The notes under the pieces are model-generated. The model was not told the origin of the DNA. It worked only from the letters and a program-made list of their open reading frames with translations, and made no database searches. Below, piece by piece: positions 10,500 to 24,065 of a stretch of 64,000 nucleotides of DNA. Each line of letters opens with the position of its first letter. Within the stretch, counting starts at the first letter, position 1. The DNA is taken from positions 1,502,225 to 1,566,224 of the forward strand of contig VZQC01009956.1 of NCBI GenBank assembly GCA_009823505.1. The letters are read 5' to 3'. This DNA is from Rhizomys pruinosus (Eukaryota; Chordata; Mammalia; Rodentia; Spalacidae). The translations under genes and the position numbers were made by a program.

Positions 10500-13400
10500 C
10501 ATGAAGAGTATAAATCCCCCCAGTTTACTGTTGGCTTTTGTCTACTAGTGACTGCTTTTGAAAAGAATCCAAGTGTCCCCGCGAAAGTTTTTTTCAGCCC
10601 CGCCTCTTGTAGACATGACGGGATTTCTTTCTCTGGTTTCTTAAAATGCTTGAAGGATTAAGTTAGCTATGCTTTTCAGCAGCAACACATTAGAAGGGAA
10701 CTCTTCTGACCTAAGGCTAGTTAGTGCCTTTCAAATTTATTCCTTTGTTAGAATTTCCTACACTTCCCCACTCCGTGGAAGCCTGAGACTTTGCCCAGCT
10801 TCGATGTTCCATTAATAAAAGATCGCAGAGTGACCCAGGCTTTTCTTTTCTTTTTTTGGTCCTTTTGAGACAGGGTCTTTCTGCAGCGTGACCCAGGCTT
10901 TTAATTTATTCTATTGGTTGTATTCAAAAAGACTCTTTGTTCTTGCCTTTCTTTTCAGCCCATTACGTGCTGCACTGAACCACAACAGCCTTACAAGATG
11001 CCTTCTCTGCCTTAAACTGCAGATTGTCTCATTTCATTTTCCACATATGTGACTGGTTTTTCAGGTTTATTTTATTGGGCTACTATTTCATATGGATTTC
11101 TACTTTAATAAGTATGTTTACCATATTGGCATATACTGAATTTTATCATGTAGAATGCTTAAAGGATAATCTAATCATGTTTTATTCCATCCTTTCCCTA
11201 ACATGATTATTTAAAATGACAATATTTCATTTATCCTCAAAAGGAAATAAGATTAGAGGGAATTAGAAAACAAACTTATATAGTGTGATACTCTGAATAT
11301 TTATAATTTAATCATCCAAATCAATGTGTACATCCTTGCTTATCAAAACCAAGAAGAAAATACTAAGCAGTAAAGCATATTATTAAATAGCAGACTAAGA
11401 AAATCAGGGAATTGAAACAAATGGGTGAATAGAAAAGGAAAACTTTATTGTGCAGCTTATCAAATTAAACAATGAAAGACCCAAGTCACTTAGATATGAT
11501 GAGAGGATTTTAGTCACCACATTTGACCATGAAACTTGAAATTTTATATTAAATGATCATACATCTAAAAATATAGAAAAATGTTAGGAAGGGAAATGAA
11601 TATCTGTTAAGCAAATTGAATATGCAATAAAAATATTCCTGAAAGTATGTTAAAGCATTTAGTCATTAGCTTGTAATATTTAAGCACCAACGTGTACAAC
11701 AGGGGAAGCAAAGAAATAAACTATCTTGGAATTTGAAAGTAATTTTTGATAGGCAGCGGGTAAAAACTGAGAATAAATTAGTTAAATTCTTGACTTGTTA
11801 AGCATGTTTATCCAAGATGCCTGACAGAAGTGCAATAAACAGCACTTTTATGTATCTACAATAAGTACAAATATTAGTGACTCTAAAACATTTTAATTGG
11901 TAGTGTTTACAGTAATATTAAAGGTGGAATACAATATGACAATATTGCACAATAAATTGAATTTATTTTTATTTTTGGAAGACATAAATAAGGATCCTTC
12001 ATTATCAGATAATTCAATATTTTATAAGGCAAACTTTTTGTTTGATATTATTCACCGATTTTCTTCAAGAATCAAGAAAATCTTATTTATTTTATCCTCT
12101 CCTTTTCATTGGAATTTTAAATTCATATGCCAGCTTTTCTAAAATCTGATAAATCTGAACTCTCTCAAATATTTCCTCTTCTAAATATGTTGATTGATGA
12201 GGACATTAGTAAGCTTATTGATATTTAAATAACAAAAAGGCTTATGTACCACACTTCATACAAATTACAAAAAACAAAAATAATTAATATGTGTAATCTA
12301 GTATTTATTTGTTCACTGGTAATATATCAACTGCATTATATATAAATAATATTTCATCTCTTTTTACACAACCCCTGTAAATTATAAACTTCTGTGAAGA
12401 ATTTATTGATGCCCTGCCCAATCCACTATCCTCCTCCAGTTCCTGAACAATTCAAATCTGGGTGAAATTGTTCAACATCTTGTTTTTTTTACTATAAGTT
12501 TAATTTAAATTGCCACATAAGACTAACATTCATACTACAGAACAGAAGTGTTGCCTTTGACCACCATGTCTCCTCAAACATAAAGAAACTGAGAAATAGA
12601 TTTTTTAATATATTCAGCGTTTTGCTGTTAAGACTGAGTGATATTTGTTTAAAAATCCCTATTTGGCTCCCCATTGTTTGCATAACCTACACATCATAAG
12701 AACTAAATATGCCAGTGTTAAAGTGTGAAATCATCACATACAATTAGACATTAAAGATCTTAAAACGCCACATTAGACCAACCACTATAAACTTTGGTTA
12801 GGATACTATTCTTGAGAGAAATTAGCAATTTTGTATCCTGGAAAAGCTGTTATATTCAGAGAATTTTCTCTGACTGCCTTCATCCATGTTCTTTTCCCTC
12901 CATCACCCCCCCCCCTTTCATTTAGCATCTCTTAAGAACATACCTCTGATCTCTTCTTCAGTTATTTGTTTCAGCAGAACTGTCTTTTCTTAGCAAAAAC
13001 TTGAAGAACTTAGGGATTGGGACCTGAGGGTTCTCCAGATTGGTCAGCATTAAGGGTATCCAAATGAAAGAGATGAAGAACTTCCAAACAGAACATATGG
13101 AGCACCACTTTGCCAGGGAACAGAGTGAGGAGGGCAAAGGTGTTGGTTAATGGCACTGCATAGGAGAGGGAAACTATTGACAACTTGACAATTTCTCAAG
13201 AGACAGGAGCCTAGCTCAGAACTGAACTGTAAGGGTGGAAAGAAAAAGCAACTGGTCCATGTGTCTTTCATTCCAAGCAGCTCAGGGCTGCCGAGCCCAC
13301 CCCCACATGATCAATGGGTTCACAGTTAAAAAAAAGCACACAATAGTCTCATTGCAACTTATTTTACAATACTCCTGTGCTTTAGAACTACTATTTTGGC

Positions 13401-13570
13401 ACTATGAGAGGGGGAAGGTGAAGGTGGGTCTATAGATTAAATGCAAGTGTCTAGAAAGGCAGTGTGGATTCACACCCAGAGTCCTCCTCTAGCTAACTGA
13501 GACCTTTATGAAGCACATTAATTATCCTTTTTTAACCACATTTGGTCAACAATAAGAGTATAGTAACATT
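10500..13570. other. Intergenic DNA, no gene seen
   Basis: AT-rich sequence without a coding-like frame. Short open frames (11024-11206, 11897-12142, 12492-12683, 13050-13271) have no recognisable domain and are of a length expected by chance. The only element with clear structure is the tiny SINE fragment at 10845-10882. Confidence 0.6.
10845..10882 (-). mobile_element. 38 bp B1 3'-end fragment with 20 bp target duplication
   Basis: A T-rich run followed by TTTTGAGACAGGGTCTTTCT matches the 3' end of B1 in minus orientation. It is flanked by near-identical 20 bp direct repeats (GCAGAGTGACCCAGGCTTTT at 10825-10844 and GCAGCGTGACCCAGGCTTTT at 10883-10902, one mismatch). The copy is strongly 5'-truncated. 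Confidence 0.75.
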
Positions 13571-13577
13571 AAAATAG

Positions 13578-13700
13578 TGGCTGAGAAGGATGAGATAGTA
13601 TATACCTATAATCCTAGCACTCAAGAGACTGAAATGCAAAGATTTCCATGAGTTTGACCCAAGCCTATAATAAAAAGTAAGTTCTGGGCTGGCATGGAGT
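13578..13700 (+). mobile_element. Degraded B1-like SINE
   Basis: Contains the B1-like order ATACCTATAATCCTAGCAC then GAGACTGAAATGCAAAGATT, with many substitutions. The family assignment is approximate. Confidence 0.5.
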
Positions 13701-14424
13701 AAAACTTAAAAACAGAATAGAAATAAGTATTCTTTTTTTATTAATTGACTTAAAATAATTGAAAGATTAATAGCTACTAGATCCAATGCTTTAGAGAACT
13801 ATGTATCTTTTCTACTTTAGAATAATCATCTAGTCTGTGTTCTTATTAATTTCCTTCTTACACTTTATGTATCCAATAGTAATATGTTGAGACTGCCTCT
13901 TGAAATTTTCAGGGCATAATATATTAACTAGATTTTATCTATATGTATAAATTTTATCATAAAATTTAAAAAGCCCGTTTTCAACAACTCAATTTTAAAG
14001 GTTCAGACATAGGCATGTTTCTGCATCCAGGTAACTTTATCTCTCTGTAATTGTGACTGCCATAGGATTAGGGTTGGAATTGGAAATGGAATTAGAATTC
14101 TTGATGATTTGGTTTGCAAATACTCTTTGTAGAGTACACACCTGTTCACCCTGAGTGAACAACTAGGTAATAACAAATTTACTTGATAATATATTTTAGC
14201 AAGGGCTTTTTGTGTGTGTTTGTGTGTGCACATGATGTGTTTATATGTGCCTGTATGTTTGCATGTGTCTGTGAGTGTGGTTTCATGTGTGGCCTGACAT
14301 CCTCGTTTAAGACAACATGCCTTTGTTGCCTGGTAGCTGTTTTGTACAGCAGTCTAGTAGACTTGGGAGCTTCCAAGGATCCTCTTGTCTGGACACATCC
14401 CATTTTGACATAGGTCTACTTGGT

Positions 14425-14540
14425 TTTTAGACAGAAACTACCATGCTTTGTTTTCACATGGTTGTAGGGATTTGAACTTCATTCCTCATGCTTGTGCAGC
14501 AATTCTTTTAACCACTCAGTCATCTCCCCAGGCTTCAGAA
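14425..14540 (-). mobile_element. Degraded B2/B3-like SINE fragment
   Basis: The end of the segment (TTTTAACCACTCAGTCATC then TCCCCAGGCTT) matches the reversed head of B2/B3 SINEs (GGCTGGAGAGATGGCT). The rest is diverged. A TG-rich tract at 14208-14290 precedes it. Confidence 0.5.
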
Positions 14541-15765
14541 TGTCTTTTAATTTCAAAATGCAAATAAATAAATATGTGTATGTAATCCTATAGCCACCCA
14601 GTTGTTTGAAAGAAATGTGATGGAAACTAGGAAATTCATGATATAATTGCCTTTAAGAACATAGGAAACAACAAATATGAGTGCCACACTATTAAAAACT
14701 GTAAGAACAATAGCTTAGGTACCTTGTAAGTAAAAGAAGGAATTATGAAGGAAATAATGTGCTTTCAATTGTATGAGTATTAAAATACATACGAGACAGC
14801 AAAACTATCACATTCACATGGAAGGAAGAAACCTGTTTCCATAAAATAGAATAAAAGCAAAAGAAAAGATATGGGGTCAGGGAGGCTGTCAAATAAAATT
14901 ACGGGCACATGCTTGTAACTCCAGTACTCTGCAAGTTGATGTAGAAGGGTCATTATAGGACACACTGGGCTACTAGCAAGATCATATTTCACAATAAAAA
15001 TGACAAAACAATGATAAAGCTTGAATTTCTTCTCTCATATCAAAATAGGTTCTGAGAAGTTCCTGCAAGCAGAAGCAATCTAAGACCTCCATTGTGGACC
15101 ATGGGAGTAAAAGACAGCATTTGGTTAAATTTTGAGTCCTATAAATGGAGAGATTCTCATAAAACAAAAAAATGCTCTTTTAATTTTTATGTTCCTTCCT
15201 TCACTCAAAAGACGTCACTAAAGAGAATTTTGAACTGAGAGCTGAGTGACAATAAAGTGTTCATCTTCTGTCTAATACTGGAGATCATGCATATAGGCAG
15301 TCAGATGAAATTGATGGACTATGGCAGAAATTTAAAATCTCAGAAAGTTAAATTCATTATTACAACTAACTTGGTTAGGGTACATGAAATACTACTTGCA
15401 TCATTCTGGACTGTAAGAATTTCATGTGTGATAAGTTCGAATTGTTACACCTGAAATATGTTTCAACATTATAAAAAGTTTGAAATCATTCAAAAACAAA
15501 TTCTTACTCCAGGGTAAATTTGAGCCAAAAAGAAATAACAAAATATAAACAGAAAAATAGCTTCCATATGGGAAACTAATGACTATATTTGTAACTTACA
15601 TATGGGCATAAGAGAAAACACAGATCAGAAATAGAATATGATTAACAATGAAGGGATTACACATCCAAGTTTCTGCCAACAACAAGCTACTCAGAGGAAA
15701 TGATACAATACAGCCTGACATACAGTGTGCATTTATAATGCATGAGATGTTATAAATGTGAAATT

Positions 15766-15905
15766 ACGATTTTTTGAGAAAAGATTTTACTATGCCATTC
15801 TGGAACTCAGTGTGTAACTCAGACTCCAACACATGGGCATCTTCCTACCTCATCCTCTTTAATGCTAGATTAGCATTACAGCCATTAGTAATCATTCCAT
15901 GCCTG
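15766..15905 (-). mobile_element. Degraded B1-like SINE
   Basis: TTTTTTGAGAAAAGATTTTA, CTGGAACTCAGTGTGTAAC and GATTAGCATTACAGCC follow the order of a reversed B1. Old copy with no clear target duplication. Confidence 0.55.
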
Positions 15906-16068
15906 ACTTGTGATTAAATATGATACAATTGTTCGAATAAGGGGGTTACAAAACAAGACAATAAACTTAACCAGAAGAAATTATAGGAAGGAAATTACAA
16001 AAAGAAAAGAGCTAAAAGTAATTAGAGTAACAAAGCACCAAAAAGGAAGCAACCAAATTTGATTTCTT

Positions 16069-16226
16069 TATTTTTTTTTCGGTCTTTTTAAAACAGGGTC
16101 TCCCTTTAATCCCAGGTGGCCTGGAGCTTGCTATGTAGAAAAGACTGGACTTGAATTTACATAGATTCACCTGCCTCTGCCTCCCGAGTACTGGGATTAA
16201 AGCGGTGTGCCCCCATGGACAGCAAG
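16069..16226 (-). mobile_element. B1 SINE, minus strand
   Basis: A T-rich tail, AAAACAGGGTCTCCC, and CCTGCCTCTGCCTCCCGAGT followed by ACTGGGATTAAAG show a nearly full reversed B1. Direct repeats TTGATTTCTT flank it (16059-16068 and 16227-16236). Confidence 0.88.
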
Positions 16227-16333
16227 TTGATTTCTTACAAAGCAATAGGGATTAACATTCTTTTATTATCAGATTTTAAGTTGCAATCCTTAAAGGTCCC
16301 TTTACACTCATACTAGGCAGTATTAACTATCTT

Positions 16334-16543
16334 TTTAAAAAAATATTTATATTTTTATTTTATGTGTATGAGAGTATTGCCTGCATGTGTGTAAGTGCAC
16401 CCATTTCCTGTAATGCCCCCAGAGGACATAAGGGTGTGTTGGATCCCCAGAAACTAGAGTTACAGACATGTTAGCCACCATGTGGGTACAAGAAATCTAA
16501 CCCAGGTTGTCTGCAAAGTCACCAGTGCTTTTAACCACTGAGT
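16334..16543 (-). mobile_element. B3 SINE, minus strand
   Basis: Order as in reversed B3: TTTTATGTGTATGAGAGTATT, TGCCTGCATGTGTGTAAG, GCCACCATGTGGGTAC, TTTTAACCACTGAGTC. Flanked by a 16 bp target duplication with one mismatch (CAGTATTAACTATCTT at 16318-16333; CAGTATTGACTATCTT at 16544-16559). Confidence 0.88.
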
Positions 16544-17274
16544 CAGTATTGACTATCTTAACATGATCTGTGGAGTTCCATTTTATCATCTAGTTTATAA
16601 ATACCAAGACATAGCTGAATTTCAATTGGTTTCATTCTGTTAGAGCATCTTTGACCACTGTAAGCTATTTTACAATTGGTACTATTGCCACCCAGTATAC
16701 GGCCTAGATAAGTAGCTGAATTTCTACCCTACCCTGACCTCCATCTTTGAAGACAGGATGCTTTGAAGCCTAGAATGTCCTCTTCAGTTAAGATGGACAA
16801 AATTCCATGAAAGATGACTGCCTGAGTGACTCCAGGGGAACCTTTAAGTTCATTATAATCTGGTCTCCATATTAGCTCCATGAAATTGTACAAGGCTGTA
16901 ATAGTGGCTAGGGCATTCACTAGTTATGGGAAATATCCACCCACTCCACAAGTTTCTTTCCCCTTTGTCAGTACTACTTTCCTGTGGTTATTATTTTACT
17001 TTCTATGTCTGGCTGCCCCATCCCACCCCCCCCCAAAAAAATGAGAAGCTGATTTATGAGCAGTTCTATCATGGTTTTACATTCACTTTTCATTGAATAA
17101 ACTTGTGATGTTCATGTTCCCCTTCAGTTATCTCTTAGGCTTTATCACGGCAATTGGAAGGACATGTGTTAGGGGTTTCCACTTTTCCACAGAGTAACAA
17201 ATCTTTGCTATTAGCACTATGACATCAGAGACTAAGACAATGCTACAATAAAGGTGAGGCATAACCTGCTATTT

Positions 17275-17400
17275 TGCACACAAGCTTTTCTGTGTTGCCC
17301 AGGCTCTCCAATGACTCAATTGTGTTTTTCCAACCATTCCCTCCCCTGAGTGCTGGGATTTACAGGCATGGATTTCCATGCCAGACTCAGAGTGTCAGCT
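17275..17400 (-). mobile_element. Degraded B1 SINE, minus strand
   Basis: TGTGTTGCCCAGGCTCTCC and GAGTGCTGGGATTTACAGGC follow the reversed B1 order. Confidence 0.6.
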
Positions 17401-17566
17401 AAGTATGATTAGAATGAGGGCTTGTTAGATTTCTTACAGTGCAAAGGATCAAATATAAGGCCCTAGTGTATGTTGGATAATTGGTCAATAACTAAGCTAT
17501 ATCTCCAGTCTTTTTGACTATTTTTATTTAGTTTCTCTCCTATGATTATTGGAGGTGGAAGTGCAA

Positions 17567-17567
17567 T

Positions 17568-17602
<35 letters not shown>

Positions 17603-17710
17603 TTTTGAGGATGAGATTGTTGCTTTGTAGCCAAACTGGCCTTGAACTCATTATTCTGCTGCCCATCTTTCTACATGATTGGATTATAGCCACGAACTGC
17701 CATATGGAAC
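17567..17710 (-). mobile_element. B1 SINE with expanded (TTTA)n tail
   Basis: A (TTTA)n run (17567-17605) forms the reversed tail of a B1 body: TTTGTAGCCAAACTGGCCTT, GAACTCATTATTCTGC, GATTGGATTATAGCCAC. Confidence 0.7.
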
Positions 17711-17769
17711 TTTACCACTGTTTGAATTTAGTGAGATTACCTAGCTATAACTCTAACTTAAGCTGAGAG

Positions 17770-17915
17770 AGTGGTTGAGAATGGTGGCACACACCTTTTA
17801 TTCCTGCACTCAGAGGCAGAGGCAGGCAGATGTCTGTGTGTTCAAAGACAGTCTAGTCTACATAGAAAATTCTAGGCCAGCCAAGGCCACATAATGAGAC
17901 TCTGTCTGTGTGACT
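17770..17915 (+). mobile_element. B1 SINE, plus strand
   Basis: GAATGGTGGCACACACCTTT, GCACTCAGAGGCAGAGGCAG, GTCTAGTCTACATAG and GGCCAGCCAAGGCCACATA are in B1 order. Confidence 0.82.
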
Positions 17916-18526
17916 TTATGACATCTTACCAAATCTTAAATTTATATCATTTATAGCCTATCTTATACAGACACCAATCTAATCAGTGGTCTTTTAAAAT
18001 TTATTATGAAAATTATTTTAATATATAAATAGCATTTTCCACATAGGTATAATTAAGTTACATACACCATATGTTTCATATGTTAATGAGCTTTAGTGTG
18101 ATTTTGCACATGTAGATACAACATGCATTGGTCATATTCCTTCCAGTGGCATTTCCCTCTCTTAAGTGATTTTCATTATTTCTTTATTTTAAGATTAAAT
18201 TTTTGTAACTTCAAATATATTTTATAAATTTTACATTTACAATTAAGTAAAAATGTTGGCCTTTTAAAAATTATGCACATATTAAATACTTTTGTTTCTA
18301 TACACATTAAAACAAACAATACATCATTTACTTACATACTATTATTACTCTTTTCCCTCCTGTTTTAAATGATCATTTTACCTCCTTCTGAACCAGTCCT
18401 TTCTACTATGGCTAAGAAGAAAAACTGAAGATGGGTGGATCTGGGTCCGTGACCCTAGATGCAGTCTCTCCTGGAATGCCCCCATGTCATAACTTCAGTT
18501 CCTTTTACTTTCCTTTTGTCCTACTA

Positions 18527-18529
<3 letters not shown>

Positions 18530-18592
<63 letters not shown>
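18530..18592. repeat. (GA)n simple repeat
   Basis: About 31 uninterrupted GA dinucleotides. Confidence 0.97.
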
Positions 18593-18596
<4 letters not shown>

Positions 18597-18617
18597 CCAC
18601 AGAAGCTATTAGGCATT

Positions 18618-18860
18618 TGGAGTTGGAATGATGGTTTAAAGTTTAAGCGCGTTGGCTGTTCTAGAGATCCCAGCTTTGGTTGGCATCACTCACATTCCTG
18701 CTAACAAAACAAAACAAAACAAAACAAAACAAAACAAAACAAAACAAAAAACTGTTCCCGAGTTCAGTTTCACGGTATCTGCTGCCCTCTTATGGCTTCC
18801 ATGGACATTACACTTCCATACATACAGGCTACGTGCTTAGACACATAAAATAAAATATGA
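18618..18860 (+). mobile_element. B2/B3-like SINE interrupted by an (AAAAC)n tract
   Basis: The left part (GGAATGATGGTTTAAAGTTT, ATCCCAGCTTTGGTTGGC) and the right part (GCTGCCCTCTTATGGCTTCC, CATACATACAGGC, ACACATAAAATAAAAT) follow the B2/B3 order. A (AAAAC)n run at 18704-18750 sits in the middle. Confidence 0.55.
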
Positions 18861-21487
18861 AGAGATAAATTTTCAAAATTACAAAAACATTTATATCTCC
18901 AGGTGGGTAAAAGTTTACTCATTCCCTGTTTGTATTCATCCATCTCTCTTTCCTTTGAGTATTTTTATGATAAGGTCTGAGTATATTTTTCTGTGGAACA
19001 TTTGAAACAAAATCATTTTGCTCCCTTCTGAGAAAAACTCTGCATTGCCTAATAGCCTGAAAGACACTCTAATTACCAAGGCCGTGCCCCATCCCCTGCA
19101 TGTTTCCAGGCCCATAACATCATACTCGAGAAGAAGACTTTGAAAAACAGACACAAGTTATGATCCATGAACTTATTTGCTATCCTAAAAATAATCATAT
19201 CCAAGAAATCAACCCAACTAATGAAATGAACAAACACTTCTCAGAAGATTATGAATATAATGAAAATATTGTAAATTTACTGAAATATATTCTATTTCAT
19301 GAATTAGAAGAATTAACATTTTCAACATTCAGTGCAAAATCTATTTTTTCCAACATTATTTTACATAGAAGATATGAAGTTGTAAAACTTATATACAATC
19401 TGAAAATACTTTAGAAATCAATACAGTATCAACCAAAGAGATCAGAGCTGGAGGTTCATACATGATTGAAACACATTAGAAAGCTACAGTAAGCAAGAAA
19501 ACAAGTTACTACCACCAAAAACCAACACAGACCTACAAACACAGAAACCTTGGGAATAAATCACAGCATGCTGCTTTTTGTCAAAGTCACAAAGAACATA
19601 CATTGGAAAAAATGCCATGCTTTTGGTAAAAATACTTAAGAAATGTGGTAACCCGTAGTCATAAGACAAAGATTTCAACCCTCTTTGTGTTTACATAAAA
19701 TAGTCCAAATGGTTAAAACTTAAATATAAGACTACAACATAATCAATTACTAAAATAAAGCAGGAGAAATATTCCATGATCCATTTGTGTAAGGAATTAT
19801 TAGATGAGATCTAAAAAAGCACATGCAATACATATAAATATAGATAAAAAGCATTACATCAAATAAAAAAATAGCTTTGCACAGCAAATAAAACAACCCA
19901 TACATTTCTATCAGGAAATAAAAATGTACCTTCAGAAAAAAAAATGACCCTGCATATATTCTCTCTCCTTGACAAGCTTCAGTTGCTCTCTGTGTGACTG
20001 CTGAGTGCTCATTCACTATAGGGGGCTAATACTCACAATTGGTCTGAACTCACAGTACAAAAGAGATAAGATGAAGGAAAACTGAAAGGAACATTTCAAT
20101 ACGTAATTAAGCTATGAAGTTTGTCTGCTAAGCAAGGAATATAAAGCAATTTAGATTTTCTTCACAACCCCAGTTATCCCCTCTATTACTGAGTCTCTGC
20201 CCCTGGTTTTGTTCTTCTGGAATACTTAATGCTTACAAATCCTCAAATGCCTGCTGGATTCATTATCCCTGTGGGACAATGGACTGGAGTGCTTTCTTTT
20301 TGTTCCCAAGTGAGAGTTTTCAATGTTTTAATTACCTGCCTCACTTGCTACTTTGGAGCGAAGATAAATAACTTCCACATTATATCTCTAATGTTAGAGA
20401 AAATGTTTTCAGTTCATGAAATTTTATTTTCGTCTGGAAGCATATTTCCCCTTGATTTCTTGCCCTCCAGTGTAATTGGTTGAGGTCATATGATAGAACT
20501 CCACTTAATGCAGGGAAGGGAGAAAAGAAGCACTCTGCTCCCACATCTGGTCCATGAGGTTTCTGACAAACTTTTCCTTGCTCTTTTTCTATCTCTGCAG
20601 AGTGGGAGTCAGGAATCCTAAGGCATGGGAAGAGGGAAGAGCAGTGAGAGAGTAGGAGTCATTGTCCCTAATTAGCGGCTTGGAGCAGAATCTACTGATC
20701 CCCTACATTTTTCCCATACTGAACTTTACACATTTAATAACAATATGTAGTGATAGAATCCATAATCTAAATCCAAACTCTGGGATGTTTCCAGTTCCAT
20801 AATCCTGAAATCTAACAGGTTACCAAATGTGGAAAATTAAATATCTTACCCCACTTGATAGGCAATAGCAAGCATGCAGATATACTCAAATATTTCATAA
20901 TGTCTCCTTCAGGAAATGTGTGATGTATACATGGAGCCAAATGTGTTTTTGTTTATATTCAGTCTCTTACCCTATATACTTCAACGTGTGAAAATGTGAA
21001 TAAAATTCAAATTACAATATAAACCAACATGAAAAGAAAACTCATGAACATATGGGCAGCACTAACAGAACTTAGTGGGTCATCAAAAACAGATATGAAC
21101 TTGAGAAGGGGGTGAGTTGGGGTATATAAGAAGAGTTGCAGGGAAAATATGATCATATTACATTGCATACATGCATGATATTCTAAAAGTAATTTTTAAA
21201 ATGAGGTCTATAAACAGAGAGGGTCCAAAGCATTCCTGAATGAGATAATTAATATTAATAGTAAATGATATTATATGATGTAGTATAATATAAAATAATA
21301 CATGATATTTGGTAATTTCTTTGATGGTAACTATTGTTAAGTTTGCTTAACAACCAAGAATGCAGATGCTTCAGAGAGCATAGTATGTGATCTGAAACCT
21401 CTCACTTTAAACAATTAACCATTCACGTAGGTAACTGTGAAACAGTCCTTCAGTCAGAATGAGAAACATACATAGGAGTACTGTCTA
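18860..21487. other. Intergenic DNA, no gene seen
   Basis: AT-rich unique-looking sequence. The longest open frames (19160-19414, 19750-20016, 20229-20483) show no domain, no coding-like composition and no neighbours that would support a gene. Confidence 0.6.
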
Positions 21488-21946
21488 GGATGGTTGCATG
21501 TCGTTGATTTGTTCTTTTCTGAGGTCACTGAAACCAAGATTGTTCTAAGTCTTCAGGCTTATTGATTTTGGATTTCATATACTCACATTTTCAAACACCA
21601 TGGATAAGAGAACAATTTTAAATAGTAATGCTATTAGAAGCCACCTAAATCTTACATATACTACCTGAAGGAAATTTTACACAATGTTTATGTGGAATTG
21701 CATGTTTATTCTAAGCTATCACCTGGAACTGGATGTCAAGTTTTCCACCTTTGGCAACATGTAAGATATCAGAATCTCAGAACTGTAAATATCTGTTTTA
21801 TGTGCCTTGTCATGGAGTAGTTAACTTGGTTGTTTTACATGAGTTTATTTAAAAAATTTTAAAGACAAGGCAAGACTTTGTATCAGATTTCTAGCAGGGG
21901 AAAGTTTTATAAGCCAGACACTGACCACAAATTAATTTTGAATAAG

Positions 21947-21988
<42 letters not shown>

Positions 21989-22705
21989 ACATGTGTGTGT
22001 AACAATGTGATAGTTGGCAAATTTGATCAATGTGTAATTATCCAATCAGAATATTTAGGCAATTTATCATCACAAATATTTATCATTTACATTCAATAAC
22101 ATTCAGGTATTTTATATTTCCTCTTTATGAAATACAGTATTTTTTACTATACTTTTACTATACTTTATCACTTTTCTGGGTGATAAAGACTAGAAATCAT
22201 TCCTACCTCCCTATACTGAAATAGTACCCATGCAAATGGAGTGTCATTAAGTTCTTTCTGGGGAGTAGCAAGCAACATCCTGCTTCCCTCCATCCAAGAC
22301 AAACTGACATACTCATTCAAAACTGAAGTTTAGAACATTTAAGTTAATTTCAGCTTACTAACAGATCAGTGGATGAGGAGTTGATTATAGAAATGTGGGC
22401 ACTGCTTACTGAATGGCTGCACAGAAAAAGTCTCCATCCTGCCATGGGCCCTTTGCCCTCCCAGTCAAAGTACAAAATGGCAAACAAAAGAAGGGGTCAT
22501 CCTCTTGGTGTTTTCTGCTTATATTCACCATACCCCCTCTCCCATACAGTCCAAGGCAGAATGGCTCCTTGGGAGTTCCAGACTTTGTTGTCCTTTCCTA
22601 AACTCCACTGGCATTGCAAGACATGACTGTTCTTACATGCATGTAGACACTATGAATGAAAATCACACAAACAGGTCTGTGGTATAGGATGGTGAAGCCA
22701 AGAAA

Positions 22706-22753
<48 letters not shown>

Positions 22754-23978
22754 ACACACACAAATACTGTGAACTGAGTTCTGACAAAGAGAAAATAAGA
22801 ATCCAATAACAACAGAAACCTATTTTCACTATGCTTGAAAACTTAGAAGCAAATAGAGAATAAAGAATGAATTGGAAAAAAGGGGAGATGGTTCACTACT
22901 TGAGAGCACTAGCTGCTGTCTCAGAGTACCTGGCTTTGACTCTCAGCATCCACCCACCCATGCAGCTAACAACCATCCCTAAGTCCAATTCCAGGGGATT
23001 AAACGTCCTTGTCTGGCATCCATAGTCATTAACAAACACAGGTGCCCTAAAAACATGCAGACAAAACACTCAAACATATAAAAAAACTGAAAGATTTACA
23101 AAATAAATACTCGTCCTCTTAAAGAAAAAAAGTAAATAGAGAGGAACCCCAAGGGTTCAAAAGTTGTTTAACTTCATAAATGCTCTTGCATTGCAAGCCT
23201 GATGTCATGAGTTCAATCCCTGAGGCCCATACTGTGGAAGGTGAAAATGACTCCAGAAACTGATTCTGATCTCCTTATGTGTAGCAACATACCTGCAAAG
23301 TCGCCTTCAGGCGCAAATAAAGAAATGCAATAATTTTCATAAAGCTAATTACAGAACCAAAATGATACTCAAAGGAGGTTATGGTGGCTCATGTCTTTAC
23401 TCCCAGTTCTCAGAAGACTGAGGCAAGTTGAATTCTGCGAGATTGAGGACAGCCTGTTCAATATAACTAGTCCCAGGCCAGGGGTCAGTAGAGGGAGATC
23501 CTGTAATGAAAAGACAAAAAAAATGCTATCAAAAAAATAAAAACTTTTTATATGAAAGTATGGGTAAAGCTTTACTTTGGGTGTAGGTATATGGGTGAGG
23601 TGTTAGATCCAATAAAAATGTTTATTCTGTGAGCAAAGTAATGATGAATTAGATGTCACTAAAACACTCTTTTTTTCTGTACAATTCAGCCTTAAAAGAG
23701 AAATCTTCACACTACATACTCCAAAAAGTGTTTGCATCTAGAACAAGTAAAGACATCAGAGAATTAAATGAACAGAAAGCCAAGGCCAAAACTTTGGCCC
23801 GAATAACAATGAAAACTCCTAAAAATATTTAAGATACTTTCATTCAGGTTGTAAAAATCCTTATAGCTTTTATTTTAGCCTTTTAGAATCATAATATCTG
23901 CATCTAGAACTCCTCTCTTCCAAGAAATGTTGCGAAATAAGGTCTAAATAATTTTCTGAAATGTAAGTTACATGACTT

Positions 23979-24065
23979 ACACAGACAGACAGACAGACAG
24001 ACAGAAAGACAGGCAGACCGACAGATACACACACACAGAGGCACACAGACACACACATACACACA
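23979..24065. repeat. (CAGA)n/(CA)n simple repeat
   Basis: Interrupted CAGA repeats pass into CA repeats. Other units carry a CA tract at this same place, just before ATTCTGTATGTACAGTGCC. Confidence 0.95.

Noticed and set aside
14208..14290. TG-rich open frame at 14183-14413
   Set aside because: Open frame comes from a degenerate TG repeat followed by SINE sequence; both strands are open for the same trivial reason.
19160..19414. 84-codon open frame in intergenic DNA
   Set aside because: AT-rich, no domain, no supporting neighbour or promoter; length expected by chance.
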